Shown here: positions 1-6,058 of the stretch, piece after piece | Layout: every line of letters begins with the position of its first letter | Position numbering within the stretch: position 1 is the stretch's first letter | Source of the DNA: Nitrospinota bacterium | GTDB lineage: Bacteria > UBA8248 > JACPRG01 | NCBI GenBank assembly: GCA_030740135.1 | Contig: JASLXW010000233.1 | Coordinates: 1-6,512, forward strand | Reading direction: 5' to 3' | DNA: 6,512 bases | The notes under the pieces: model-generated | Databases searched by the model: none | Seen by the model: only the letters and a program-made list of their open reading frames with translations | What the model was told of the DNA's origin: nothing | Made by a program: the position numbers and the translations under genes

Positions 1-105
1 CAGAGTCGCCGGGAGGCCCGCTTGGAGCAGGAGAACACCGAGCTCAAGGGGTTGGTGGGCGAACTGACGATGGAGCTCAAAAAAACCGACGGGGGGTGTC
101 GATGA
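1..105 (+). CDS. IS3-family transposase OrfA, C-terminal fragment
   Basis: Reading from base 1 gives 34 residues up to the TGA at 103-105. The fragment is rich in E, L and K, with heptad-spaced hydrophobic residues (around LEQENTELKGLVGELTMELK). This is the coiled-coil leucine-zipper tail typical of IS3-family OrfA proteins, which follows the helix-turn-helix DNA-binding domain and mediates oligomerisation. The helix-turn-helix itself would lie upstream of the window. The gene overlaps orfB by ATGA at 102-105. OrfA alone usually binds the IS ends and can act as a regulator; the OrfAB fusion is the active transposase. The identification rests on the heptads and on the adjoining orfB. Confidence 0.8.
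   Translation, partial: QSRREARLEQENTELKGLVGELTMELKKTDGGCR
79..105 (+). promoter_or_regulatory. Probable -1 frameshift / translational coupling region between orfA and orfB
   Basis: A run of seven A (79-85) lies near the end of orfA, and the orfB frame is open across it. A -1 slip on AAA codons (82-84 to 81-83) would join OrfA to OrfB without meeting a stop, as in the programmed -1 frameshift that makes OrfAB transposase in IS3 elements. The zero-frame phasing (AAA AAA ACC) is not the ideal A AAA AAG heptamer. The overlapping ATGA at 102-105 offers an independent coupled start for orfB. Function is inferred from the family. Confidence 0.5.
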
Positions 106-443
106 GGCGGCGTCCGTCAGTGCGTGTGGCCTCACGCAATGAACCGGTCCTGGGCCACATTCGGGCCATCAAAGCCGAGCATCCCTTCTGGGGATACCGG
201 CGGGTGTGGGCGCATCTACGGTATGTGGACGGGCTCACGGTGAACAAGAAGCGGGTCCTGCGGCTGATGCAGACCCACTCTTTGACGGTGAAGAGAAACG
301 TCAGGCTCAAGGCCAGGCGCACGCCCAGCCGCAGCAAGCCCCGGCCGAGCCGGCCCAATGAGTGGTGGGGCATCGACATGACCAAGGTGATGACGCGGCG
401 CTCGGGCTGGGTGCACCTGGTCGTGGTGGTGGACTGGCGCTGA
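96..443 (+). pseudogene. IS3-family transposase OrfB, truncated after the first catalytic Asp
   Basis: The product is about 115 residues, whereas intact OrfB proteins are usually about 270-300. Residues 29-42 (HPFWGYRRVWAHLR) match the HTH_21 region of IS3 OrfB. Residues 87-98 (RPNEWWGIDMTK) begin the RNase H-fold integrase core, with D94 as the first catalytic Asp. The strand ending VVVDW follows at 110-114. In intact relatives this strand continues into a Y[ST]xKIVG-like segment, but here the next codons are R and stop, contributed by the neighbouring transporter gene. The second catalytic Asp and the Glu are therefore lost and the protein should be inactive. A start at GTG 96 or ATG 102 is possible, or it is read as an OrfAB fusion. 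Confidence 0.85.
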
Positions 444-708
444 CCAGCGAGCTGGCGTCGGCGAACCCGAGACGGGCGGCCTTCGCCCCGACCTTCTTGA
501 TCGTGTCGCCGGAGCCGAATCCGCGCTTGTACGAGACGTCCAGCCCCGCCTTCTTGAAAAATCCCTTGTCCTGGACCACGAAGAAGGGCGCGTGCTTCCC
601 GTAGATGATCCAGTCGAGCAGGAACGGCTCCCCGGCCGCGGCGGCTTGTCCCGTCGGTCCTCCCAAGAAGAACAGAAACGCTGCGAGAACGGCCATGCGA
701 ATTTTCAT
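438..708 (-). pseudogene. NMT1/THI5-like ABC transporter solute-binding protein, N-terminal fragment
   Basis: The start is ATG at 706-708, preceded by AAGGAG (717-722) with 8 nt spacing; an upstream in-frame ATG at 732 lacks such a site. Residues 1-25 form an export signal: K2/R4, a hydrophobic core (about 5-17) and an AAAA-G cleavage region. The mature part has LDWIIYGKHAPFFVVQDKGF and then a GLDV segment, a GSGD motif and GFADASSLV, the classic opening of the NMT1/THI5/SsuA-like periplasmic binding domain. These proteins capture pyrimidines, sulfonates, nitrate-type or aromatic ligands for an ABC importer. Only about 91 of roughly 310-340 residues remain; the frame then runs into IS-derived sequence at about 435-438. 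It sits last in the catabolic block, suggesting it imported the pathway substrate. The ligand is unknown. Confidence 0.85.
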
Positions 709-716
709 TTTCCCTT

Positions 717-722
717 CTCCTT
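717..722 (-). promoter_or_regulatory. Ribosome binding site that fixes the start of the binding-protein gene
   Basis: AAGGAG on the minus strand lies 8 nt before the ATG at 706-708. It supports that codon over the in-frame ATG at 730-732 and leaves a signal peptide with a short charged N-terminus. Confidence 0.75.
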
Positions 723-857
723 TCCGTGTCACGCTCTCTTGACCGGGAGCCCATTTCAGGATGCGGGATGAACCCCGTTCGGCTTGCCTTCCTGCGCTTC
801 CGCACGGTGACGGCGGGTGACCCCGATGTTTCGGAGCCCCTCTGTGTAGACGGCCGC

Positions 858-1214
858 CTAGACGCCATGCTCCCGCGGCCAGCCGAATATGGCTTCCTTG
901 AGCCCCCAGAGGGCGTCGATCAGCAGGGTGCGGAAAAAGTTCTCCCGGGTGGAATCGAACGCAGCGATGGACTTCTGATACCCGGCGAGCGCCTGCTCGA
1001 GGTTCCGCACCGCCGGGCGGGCCGGATCCGACCAGGCGGTGTCCGCCAGGACCCGGCTGGCCGCGTCGAACTCGGGGAGCGCGACGTCCACGCCCCGCTC
1101 CGCCTTCCAGCGGGCGCTGGCCGAGAAGCCTTTGTGGATGAGAAGGTCCAGGTGAAGGACGGACAACGCCTGACGAAGCTCGCCGATCTCCGTTGCCGTG
1201 CTGGTTTCCGCCAT
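858..1214 (-). CDS. Small helical protein of unknown function, coupled to a UbiD gene
   Basis: I do not recognise this 118-residue protein. The ATG follows the TGA of the upstream UbiD gene after a single base, and its AAGGAG (about 1225-1230) lies inside the last UbiD codons, so translation is almost certainly coupled. There is no signal peptide, no membrane segment and no metal-binding Cys/His cluster. The sequence reads as mostly amphipathic helices (about 9-29, 46-58, 64-83 and 88-110), with aromatic residues in the last helix (ENFFRTLLIDALWGLKEAIF). Tight coupling suggests near-equal expression with, and perhaps binding to, the decarboxylase. A small subunit like that of phenylphosphate carboxylase is a possible analogy, but no homology is claimed. 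It is probably a real gene, from its coupling, ribosome site and full-length open frame. Confidence 0.7.
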   Translation of the reverse strand: MAETSTATEIGELRQALSVLHLDLLIHKGFSASARWKAERGVDVALPEFDAASRVLADTAWSDPARPAVRNLEQALAGYQKSIAAFDSTRENFFRTLLIDALWGLKEAIFGWPREHGV

Positions 1215-1215
1215 G

Positions 1216-2616
1216 TCAGTGCGTCTCCTTTAGATCCTCGAAGTAATCCCCCAGGTCAATCCGGTCCAGGACGTCCTTGGGCACGTCGGCCAGCTCCTCG
1301 AAGGGGGCTTCGATGGGCATGGTCGCGTCGATGGCCCACTTGGTGTTCATCCCGTTTCGCTCGTGACGGCTCCACACCGAGTAACCGGAGGGATCGAGAC
1401 GGGAGCCGACGGAGTTCGGGACGAAGAACGTGTCCTGGTCCGGCTGCGTCCGGGTGGAGATGGCCCACAGGACCTCGCTCTCGTTGTGGACGTCGACGTC
1501 CTTGTCCACCACGACCACCCACTTGATGAAGGCGTCCGACGCCATGGCCGCCAGGGCCGCCATTTTCGCCTCGCCGTCGAACTGCTTGTCGATCTGGACG
1601 TAAGCCGTCTGCCGGCACGCCCCCGACAGCGGCATGGAGACGTCACGGACCGATGGACAGCTGGCCCGCACTTTTTCGAACAGGACGGCCTCGCGCCCAC
1701 CCCGGCCCGCCAGCAGGTGCTCGGGGAACACGCTGAACAGGTCCTGGTAGTAGGGGTTTTCGCGGTGCGTGATGGCCGTGACCTCGAAGACGGGGCTGTT
1801 TCGCGCGAAGCCGTAGTACCAGGTGTACTCCCCGAATGGCCCCTCCCACCGCCGCTCGTTCGGGCGGATGAATCCCTCGATGGCGATCTCGGCCCGGGCC
1901 GGAACCATGAGGTCCTGGGTCTCACAGGGCGCCAGCTCGAGCGGCTCTTCCATCAGCCCGCCCATGACGCTCATCTCGTTTCCCCCGAGGGGAAGCCGCG
2001 ACTGGCTCCCCATCAGCGTGGCCGGATGGTGGCCCAGGTAGGTGACGATGGGCAGGCCCTTGCCCTGCTTTTCCATTTTCCGGTGGCAATAGCCCAGGTG
2101 AGACTGCGGCTCGAAGCTTATCCCGAGCACGTTGCGCTCGTGGCGCATTTGCCGGTAGATGCCGGAGTTGTAGGCGCCGGTGTCGGGGTCCCGGCAGACG
2201 GTCACGCCGACCGTGATGAAGGCGCCGCTGTCCTTCTCGCATTGGGTGGTGATGGGAAGGCTGTAGAGGTCCACGTCCTTGCCGGTGAACACCCGCTCCT
2301 TGACCGGCCCGTCCTTGACCTCCTTGGGCGGGATGGGGTTCGCCTCGCGCTTGACGAACGTCTGGAGAAGCTCCCGCTCGGCCACCTCGAGCGTCAGGGC
2401 GAGCTTCGGATCGTCCGCGATGACGTTCACCACGAGCGGCATCTCCGATCCCTTCACCTTCTCGAAGATGACGATGGGGATTTCCCCCCGGAGCTGAAGC
2501 TTGCGAAGAATGGCGCAGAGCTCGTACTCGGGGTCGACTTCGCGCCGGACCCGGCGGACGCCTCCCGGCAACTTCTTCTCCGCCAGCTCGAGGAAGCTTC
2601 TCAGATCTTTGGGCAC
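1216..2616 (-). CDS. UbiD-family prFMN-dependent (de)carboxylase, paralogue 1
   Basis: The 466-residue length is normal for UbiD, which catalyses reversible decarboxylation of aromatic, heteroaromatic or acrylic acids using prenylated FMN. By alignment to the Fdc1 motifs from memory, the metal/prFMN-phosphate ligands are N150, H173 and E214. R155 lies in NSGIYRQ. E258 and E263 of WEGPFGEY match the Fdc1 Glu277 and Glu282 positions, so the R-E-E catalytic network is complete. The C-terminal dimerisation part includes WAIDATMP (427-434). The start is GTG (2614-2616), supported by AAAGGAG at 2625-2631 with 8 nt spacing. The gene follows paralogue 2 by 93 nt and is coupled to the small downstream gene. 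The substrate cannot be assigned: UbiD/AroY-like, phenylphosphate carboxylase-like and heteroaryl carboxylate decarboxylase roles all remain open. Confidence 0.93.
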   Translation of the reverse strand: MPKDLRSFLELAEKKLPGGVRRVRREVDPEYELCAILRKLQLRGEIPIVIFEKVKGSEMPLVVNVIADDPKLALTLEVAERELLQTFVKREANPIPPKEVKDGPVKERVFTGKDVDLYSLPITTQCEKDSGAFITVGVTVCRDPDTGAYNSGIYRQMRHERNVLGISFEPQSHLGYCHRKMEKQGKGLPIVTYLGHHPATLMGSQSRLPLGGNEMSVMGGLMEEPLELAPCETQDLMVPARAEIAIEGFIRPNERRWEGPFGEYTWYYGFARNSPVFEVTAITHRENPYYQDLFSVFPEHLLAGRGGREAVLFEKVRASCPSVRDVSMPLSGACRQTAYVQIDKQFDGEAKMAALAAMASDAFIKWVVVVDKDVDVHNESEVLWAISTRTQPDQDTFFVPNSVGSRLDPSGYSVWSRHERNGMNTKWAIDATMPIEAPFEELADVPKDVLDRIDLGDYFEDLKETH

Positions 2617-2624
2617 GTCGCGGG

Positions 2625-2631
2625 CTCCTTT
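2625..2631 (-). promoter_or_regulatory. Ribosome binding site supporting a GTG start for UbiD 1
   Basis: AAAGGAG on the minus strand is 8 nt upstream of the GTG at 2614-2616. The encoded N-terminus (MPKDLRSFLE) is the usual beginning for this family, so the rare start codon is credible. Confidence 0.75.
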
Positions 2632-2649
2632 CTTGTGTCGGGTTCCATC

Positions 2650-2665
2650 GCCGCCGGGCGGCGGC
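2650..2665 (-). repeat. GC-rich hairpin in the UbiD 2 - UbiD 1 spacer
   Basis: GCCGCC and GGCGGC form a perfect 6-bp stem with a 4-nt loop. In the transcript it lies about 18 nt before the UbiD 1 ribosome binding site. No U tract follows, so it is not an intrinsic terminator. It could limit ribosome access or mark an mRNA processing or stability point. In this GC-rich sequence a chance stem is also possible. Confidence 0.4.
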
Positions 2666-2709
2666 CGGATGCTCTCCGTTGCTCAATTCCCCCCCCAAAA
2701 ACGATTCAA

Positions 2710-4083
2710 TCACGGCTGTCCGGCCCGCATCATCGCCAAGAGGTCGGGAACGCGGTCCATCCCGCGGAAGGCGGGCACTTCGGCGAACGGTTTGCCGAAC
2801 GGGCGCGTGGCGTCGATCCCCATCGCCGAACCCAGCTCGTGCTGCGAGAACGACGGGTCCAAGGCGGGGGTGTTGTAATTCGGGATGATGATCACGTCGT
2901 CCGCGGGACGCACGCGGGTGGAGATCGCCCAGAGGACCTGGATGTGATCGAAGACGTCGATGTCGTCGTTCACGACGACCACGAACTTGGGACGGTTGGG
3001 GGTCGCCATGGCGGCCAGAATCACGCTGCGCGCCTCCCCGGCAAATCTCTGCGGCTCCATGCCGATGAAGACCATGTAATCGATGCACCCCGCCGCCGTA
3101 TAGTGGATCTTCCGGATTCCCCTGAACTTCGATTTCAAGTCCTGGTATAAGGTCACCTCGTACGGGATTTGCTTGAGGAAGTGGTTCTCGGTCATGGGCA
3201 TCCCCGTCAGGCCGGCGTGATACACCGGGTCCCGCCTGTGGGTGATGGCCGTCACTTCCATGATCGGAGAATGCGTGATCTCGCCGTAATACCCGCTGTA
3301 CTCTCCGAAAGGCCCGTGATCCTCCCGACGCTCGGGGTGGAGCAGTCCCTCGAAGACGATCTCCGTCGTGGCGGGGACCTCGAGATCCACCGTCTCGCAC
3401 CTGACGACGTCAACGGGCTTGCCCTTCAGGCCGCCGGCGATCTCTATCTCGTCCACACCGTAGGGCGCCCCAACCTGGGTGGCCAGCATCACCACGGGGT
3501 CGCACCCCATGGCCACGGCCACCTCGAGGGGCTCTCCCCTGGCCCGGGCCTTGGCGTGTTGGTGCGTCATGTGGTGATGCTTTTCGGCGTGGATGCTGAA
3601 CTCGCGTTTTCCGCTATAGTGCATCCGGTAAATCGAGGCGTTCTTCGTCCCGTCCTCCGGGTCCTTGCTGATCTGGATGCCGTGCGTGATAAAGGCGCCC
3701 CCGTCCTGCTCGGAATAAATGGGGATGGGCAGGCGGCTGAGGTCCACCTCGTCCCCCTTCAGGATGACCTCCTTGCAGGGGCCGGTGTCCACGAGACGGT
3801 TGGGGATGGGGTTGGCGATCCCGTGGCCGAACCGTTCGTAGATGTCCTCCTGGTCGTACTCCAAGGCCAGGAGGACCCGGCGCCGGCTGGCGAAGATCCC
3901 CCCGACCATACACATGTCATGCCCCTTCACGTTTTCAAACAGGATGGCCGGTCCCTGCTGGTCGGAGGTCTTGCGGATGTACGCGCCGACCTCGTACGCG
4001 GGGTCCACCTCGTCGGGGATCCGGATGAGCTCCCTCTGCTCTTCCAGGCATTCGCAGAAATCCCGGGGGTCATCGAAAGGCAT
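2710..4083 (-). CDS. UbiD-family (de)carboxylase, divergent paralogue 2
   Basis: This 457-residue protein is a full-length UbiD homologue. The ATG at 4081-4083 has AAGGAG (4091-4096) 7 nt upstream. Inferred metal/prFMN ligands are N148 and R153 of NASIYR, H171, and E212 of YGVDE. Other family blocks are RCETVDLEVPATTEIV (228-243), HGPFGEYSGYYG (256-267) and MGIDATRP (421-428). The position equal to Glu277 of Fdc1 is His256, while the following Glu (E261) is kept. A His-rich patch (H165, H169-H171, H174, H176) surrounds the metal-binding His. The changed active site may mean a different substrate, a carboxylating role, or a partner subunit to paralogue 1. It lies 194 nt downstream of the hydantoinase gene and 93 nt upstream of paralogue 1, in the same direction. 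Family assignment is firm; the reaction is unknown. Confidence 0.92.
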   Translation of the reverse strand: MPFDDPRDFCECLEEQRELIRIPDEVDPAYEVGAYIRKTSDQQGPAILFENVKGHDMCMVGGIFASRRRVLLALEYDQEDIYERFGHGIANPIPNRLVDTGPCKEVILKGDEVDLSRLPIPIYSEQDGGAFITHGIQISKDPEDGTKNASIYRMHYSGKREFSIHAEKHHHMTHQHAKARARGEPLEVAVAMGCDPVVMLATQVGAPYGVDEIEIAGGLKGKPVDVVRCETVDLEVPATTEIVFEGLLHPERREDHGPFGEYSGYYGEITHSPIMEVTAITHRRDPVYHAGLTGMPMTENHFLKQIPYEVTLYQDLKSKFRGIRKIHYTAAGCIDYMVFIGMEPQRFAGEARSVILAAMATPNRPKFVVVVNDDIDVFDHIQVLWAISTRVRPADDVIIIPNYNTPALDPSFSQHELGSAMGIDATRPFGKPFAEVPAFRGMDRVPDLLAMMRAGQP

Positions 4084-4277
4084 GCAAATTCTCCTTGGTG
4101 CGGCGGGTCTCCCGGCCGCCGTTTGCTGATTTCCACGGATTCGGCTCTAGGACCGCACCGGGCGAAACGGGCCGTTGCGGGGTTTGGACGCCATCCGCAT
4201 CGGGCCTGCGGTTCCCTCTTCATGGGCATTCACCCGCCCGATCCCGGACGCGTGAGCAAACTCGATCCGGCCCCCCC
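4084..4277 (-). other. Spacer between hydantoinase and UbiD 2, no gene seen
   Basis: This 194-nt gap has no open frame with a ribosome site other than the AAGGAG that serves UbiD 2. A small inverted repeat, CCGCA-7-TGCGG, spans 4195-4211. I see no T-tract terminator or clear promoter, so read-through from the hydantoinase gene is likely but not shown. Confidence 0.5.
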
Positions 4278-5687
4278 TCAGGCCGCCGGCTTTTTCTGAA
4301 TATCCCGGGGGATGTACTGTCCGTGCTCCTGGGAACCCACGATCTCGCCGTCCAGGACCACGGTGACGCCCCGGACCATCGTCCGGACGGGCCATCCCTT
4401 GAGGTCCCACCCGTCGTAGAGGCTCCAATTGGCCGCGGAGTGCCAGATCTCCGGCGTCACGTGCCGCACCTTCTCCAGGTCCACGAGGACGATGTCCGCG
4501 TCGTACCCGGGGGCGATGTCCCCCTTCCGGGGAAGCAGCCCGTAGGCCTTGGCGACATTGTACGAGGTCAGCTCGACGAGCCGCTCGAACGTCAGGCGGC
4601 CCGTGTGCACCCCCACGTGCAGCATCACGGGAAGAATGCATCCGGTCATCGGGAAGCCGGGAATGGCGTCCCAGACGTCGTTGGCCAGCTTCATCTCCAG
4701 AGGGACAATCGTGGAATGGTCCGCGCCGAGGTTGTTGATCGTCCCGTCCTGAAGTCCTTCCCAAAGCTTCTCCTGGTCCCACGTGTCCCGCAGCGGCGGG
4801 TTGACCTTCCCCAGAAGGCCGATCTTATCGTGGTCGTGCTTGGTGTATGTGAGGTAATGGGGGCACGTCTCGGCGATGATGTCCACGCCCCGACGGTGCA
4901 TCTCGCGCACCAAGTCCACGCCCTTTCCGATTGTCAGGTGGACAACGTAGAGCCGGGAGCCGAGCTCTTCGATGAAGAAAAAGGCCCGCCGCAGGCATTC
5001 CTCCTCGCAGAAGTCCGGACGCGCGTCCGTCCAGGCCTTGAGGTCGTTCCGCCCTTCGGCGATGAGCCGCTTCTTTTCCCGGTGGATGATCTCCATGTTC
5101 TCGGCGTGGACCATGGCGAGGCAGGGATAGCCCTCGGCGGTCATGTCCCGCACCTTCTTGAACCCTTCGTAAAGCAGCCCGTCATCCACGGCGATGATGC
5201 CGAACACCTTGGCCTCGTCTTCGGTGTAGGCCATAAACAGCTTGAAGGAGCAAATCCCGTATTCCCGGACCATGAAGGGGATGTCCGCGATCTGCTCTTC
5301 GGTTCCGATCACGGCGCTGAAGGCCATATCGACCATGGAGTTCTTCTTGACCACGTCGATGGCCCAGGGGGCGTATTCCCGGAAAGACACGTCGCCCTTT
5401 TGCAGCATCGGGATGGCCGTCGTGACGCCTCCCGCCGCGAAGGAGCGGGACTCCGTCAGAACATTAATCTCGAACGGGTCTTTGAACGTTTGAAGGTGGA
5501 TATGGGGATCGATTACGCCCGGAATGACGTGGAGACCCTTGGCGTCGATGACTTCCTCCGCGTCGGGCATCGCCTCCGGATCGCCGACGGCGACAATCTT
5601 GCCGTCCTTGACGGCGATATCCTCCACCCGGGTGCCGTCCCGCCGGACCACCCGACCCCCCTTGACCAACGTATTTACCCGTGCCAT
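4278..5687 (-). CDS. D-hydantoinase / dihydropyrimidinase-like cyclic amidohydrolase
   Basis: With the start at ATG 5685-5687 the protein has 469 residues, normal for this family. Metal-dependent members hydrolyse cyclic amides such as hydantoins, dihydropyrimidines or allantoin. The binuclear site is complete: H62 and H64 in DPHIHL, K149 (the carboxylated Lys) in SFKLFMAY, H194 in MVHAEN, H250 in VVHLT and D323 in GADHST. CPHYLTY (275-281), KVNPPLR (294-300) and the closing SYNVAKAYGLLPRKGDIAPG stretch (375-394) are also typical. The usual CPF after GSDH reads STI here, so the substrate may not be a classical hydantoin. The start is set by GGAGG at 5693-5697; the in-frame ATG at 5741 lacks one. 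The protein is cytosolic. As first gene after the promoter, it leads the probable operon with two UbiD genes. Allantoinase is a less likely alternative. Confidence 0.93.
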   Translation of the reverse strand: MARVNTLVKGGRVVRRDGTRVEDIAVKDGKIVAVGDPEAMPDAEEVIDAKGLHVIPGVIDPHIHLQTFKDPFEINVLTESRSFAAGGVTTAIPMLQKGDVSFREYAPWAIDVVKKNSMVDMAFSAVIGTEEQIADIPFMVREYGICSFKLFMAYTEDEAKVFGIIAVDDGLLYEGFKKVRDMTAEGYPCLAMVHAENMEIIHREKKRLIAEGRNDLKAWTDARPDFCEEECLRRAFFFIEELGSRLYVVHLTIGKGVDLVREMHRRGVDIIAETCPHYLTYTKHDHDKIGLLGKVNPPLRDTWDQEKLWEGLQDGTINNLGADHSTIVPLEMKLANDVWDAIPGFPMTGCILPVMLHVGVHTGRLTFERLVELTSYNVAKAYGLLPRKGDIAPGYDADIVLVDLEKVRHVTPEIWHSAANWSLYDGWDLKGWPVRTMVRGVTVVLDGEIVGSQEHGQYIPRDIQKKPAA

Positions 5688-6021
5688 GTCTCCCTCCAAT
5701 CTCCCCCCGGTGTGTCCTCTCCGGCATCGAATTCCCGCCAACTACCGCTTCATTCGGATCACGCTCTCCATACGGACCCCGCGTCAGGCGTCCCCTTTCC
5801 CGGTGAAGATCGCCCCTATCGCCCCGACCTCGGCCGCGGGTGGAACCCGGGCGGAGAACCAGCCCGAGAACGGCAGCCGTCCCGAAAGCTCATTTGCGCG
5901 GCCGTCTCGCAAAAATCATCTCGACCCCCCCCCCTTTGTTGAACGAAGGAAATGGCCGCGTTCTTCATCCGTCGTGCCGGATTTCACGCCGTCACCCCCA
6001 TCCAAAAACGATGTTTCTTTA
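5688..6021 (-). other. Long untranslated leader of the hydantoinase operon
   Basis: If transcription starts about 8 nt after the -10 box at 6029-6034, the leader is about 330 nt. It contains a run of ten C on the plus strand (ten G in the transcript) at 5925-5934. One open frame begins at a GTG near the start of the leader and runs about 55 codons, but it has no ribosome site and no protein-like composition. I do not recognise a riboswitch or T-box. The sequence is GC-rich and could fold, but I cannot compute a structure. Confidence 0.4.
5693..5697 (-). promoter_or_regulatory. Ribosome binding site fixing the hydantoinase start
   Basis: GGAGG on the minus strand sits 5 nt before the ATG at 5685-5687. 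The chosen start gives the family N-terminus (MARVNTLVKGGRVV) instead of an extra 18-residue extension from 5741. Confidence 0.75.
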
Positions 6022-6028
6022 AGTTTGC

Positions 6029-6058
6029 CTTATACCTTCAACATCTCTCATCTGTCAA
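6029..6058 (-). promoter_or_regulatory. Sigma-70-like promoter driving the hydantoinase-UbiD block
   Basis: On the minus strand a perfect TTGACA (-35, 6053-6058) is followed after 18 bp by TATAAG (-10, 6029-6034), five of six matches to TATAAT. It stands out in this GC-rich sequence, and its orientation and location upstream of the first gene of the block fit. The start point would be near 6021. Confidence 0.6.

Larger units (their letters stand above)
1..437 (+). mobile_element. IS3-family insertion sequence remnant, both ends missing
   Basis: The segment carries the end of an orfA and the first part of an orfB in the two-frame layout of IS3-family elements, with orfB in the -1 frame relative to orfA. 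The left part lies outside the window. The right part, which should hold the second and third catalytic residues (D and E) and the right inverted repeat, is absent. Homology to the transposase ends at codon 435-437 (W), and the next bases belong to a transporter gene on the other strand. A clean insertion would leave an intact IS end here, so this is a deletion or recombination scar, or an assembly chimera. The element cannot move by itself. Confidence 0.85.

Noticed and set aside
77..868. 263-codon minus-strand frame spanning the IS remnant and binding-protein gene
   Set aside because: It crosses the junction between two unrelated genes in the wrong frame and is dominated by R, S and T; a chance open frame.
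726..1526. 266-codon plus-strand frame
   Set aside because: It is antisense to the 118-residue gene and the end of UbiD 1; the second half is an arginine/proline-rich low-complexity translation.
2650..2665. Intrinsic terminator between UbiD 2 and UbiD 1
   Set aside because: The GC stem is present, but no U tract follows it in the direction of transcription.
1363..3150. Very long plus-strand open frame (595 codons) opposite the UbiD genes
   Set aside because: It is the antisense shadow of two genuine UbiD genes in GC-rich DNA; its composition (H, D, V and R rich) and lack of family motifs are typical of a mirror frame. The same holds for the long plus-strand frames at 3169-4299 and 4095-5942.
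1922..3400. 492-codon minus-strand frame overlapping both UbiD genes
   Set aside because: It is rich in R, G, P and H with no domains, out of frame with both UbiD genes, which carry all the conserved motifs.
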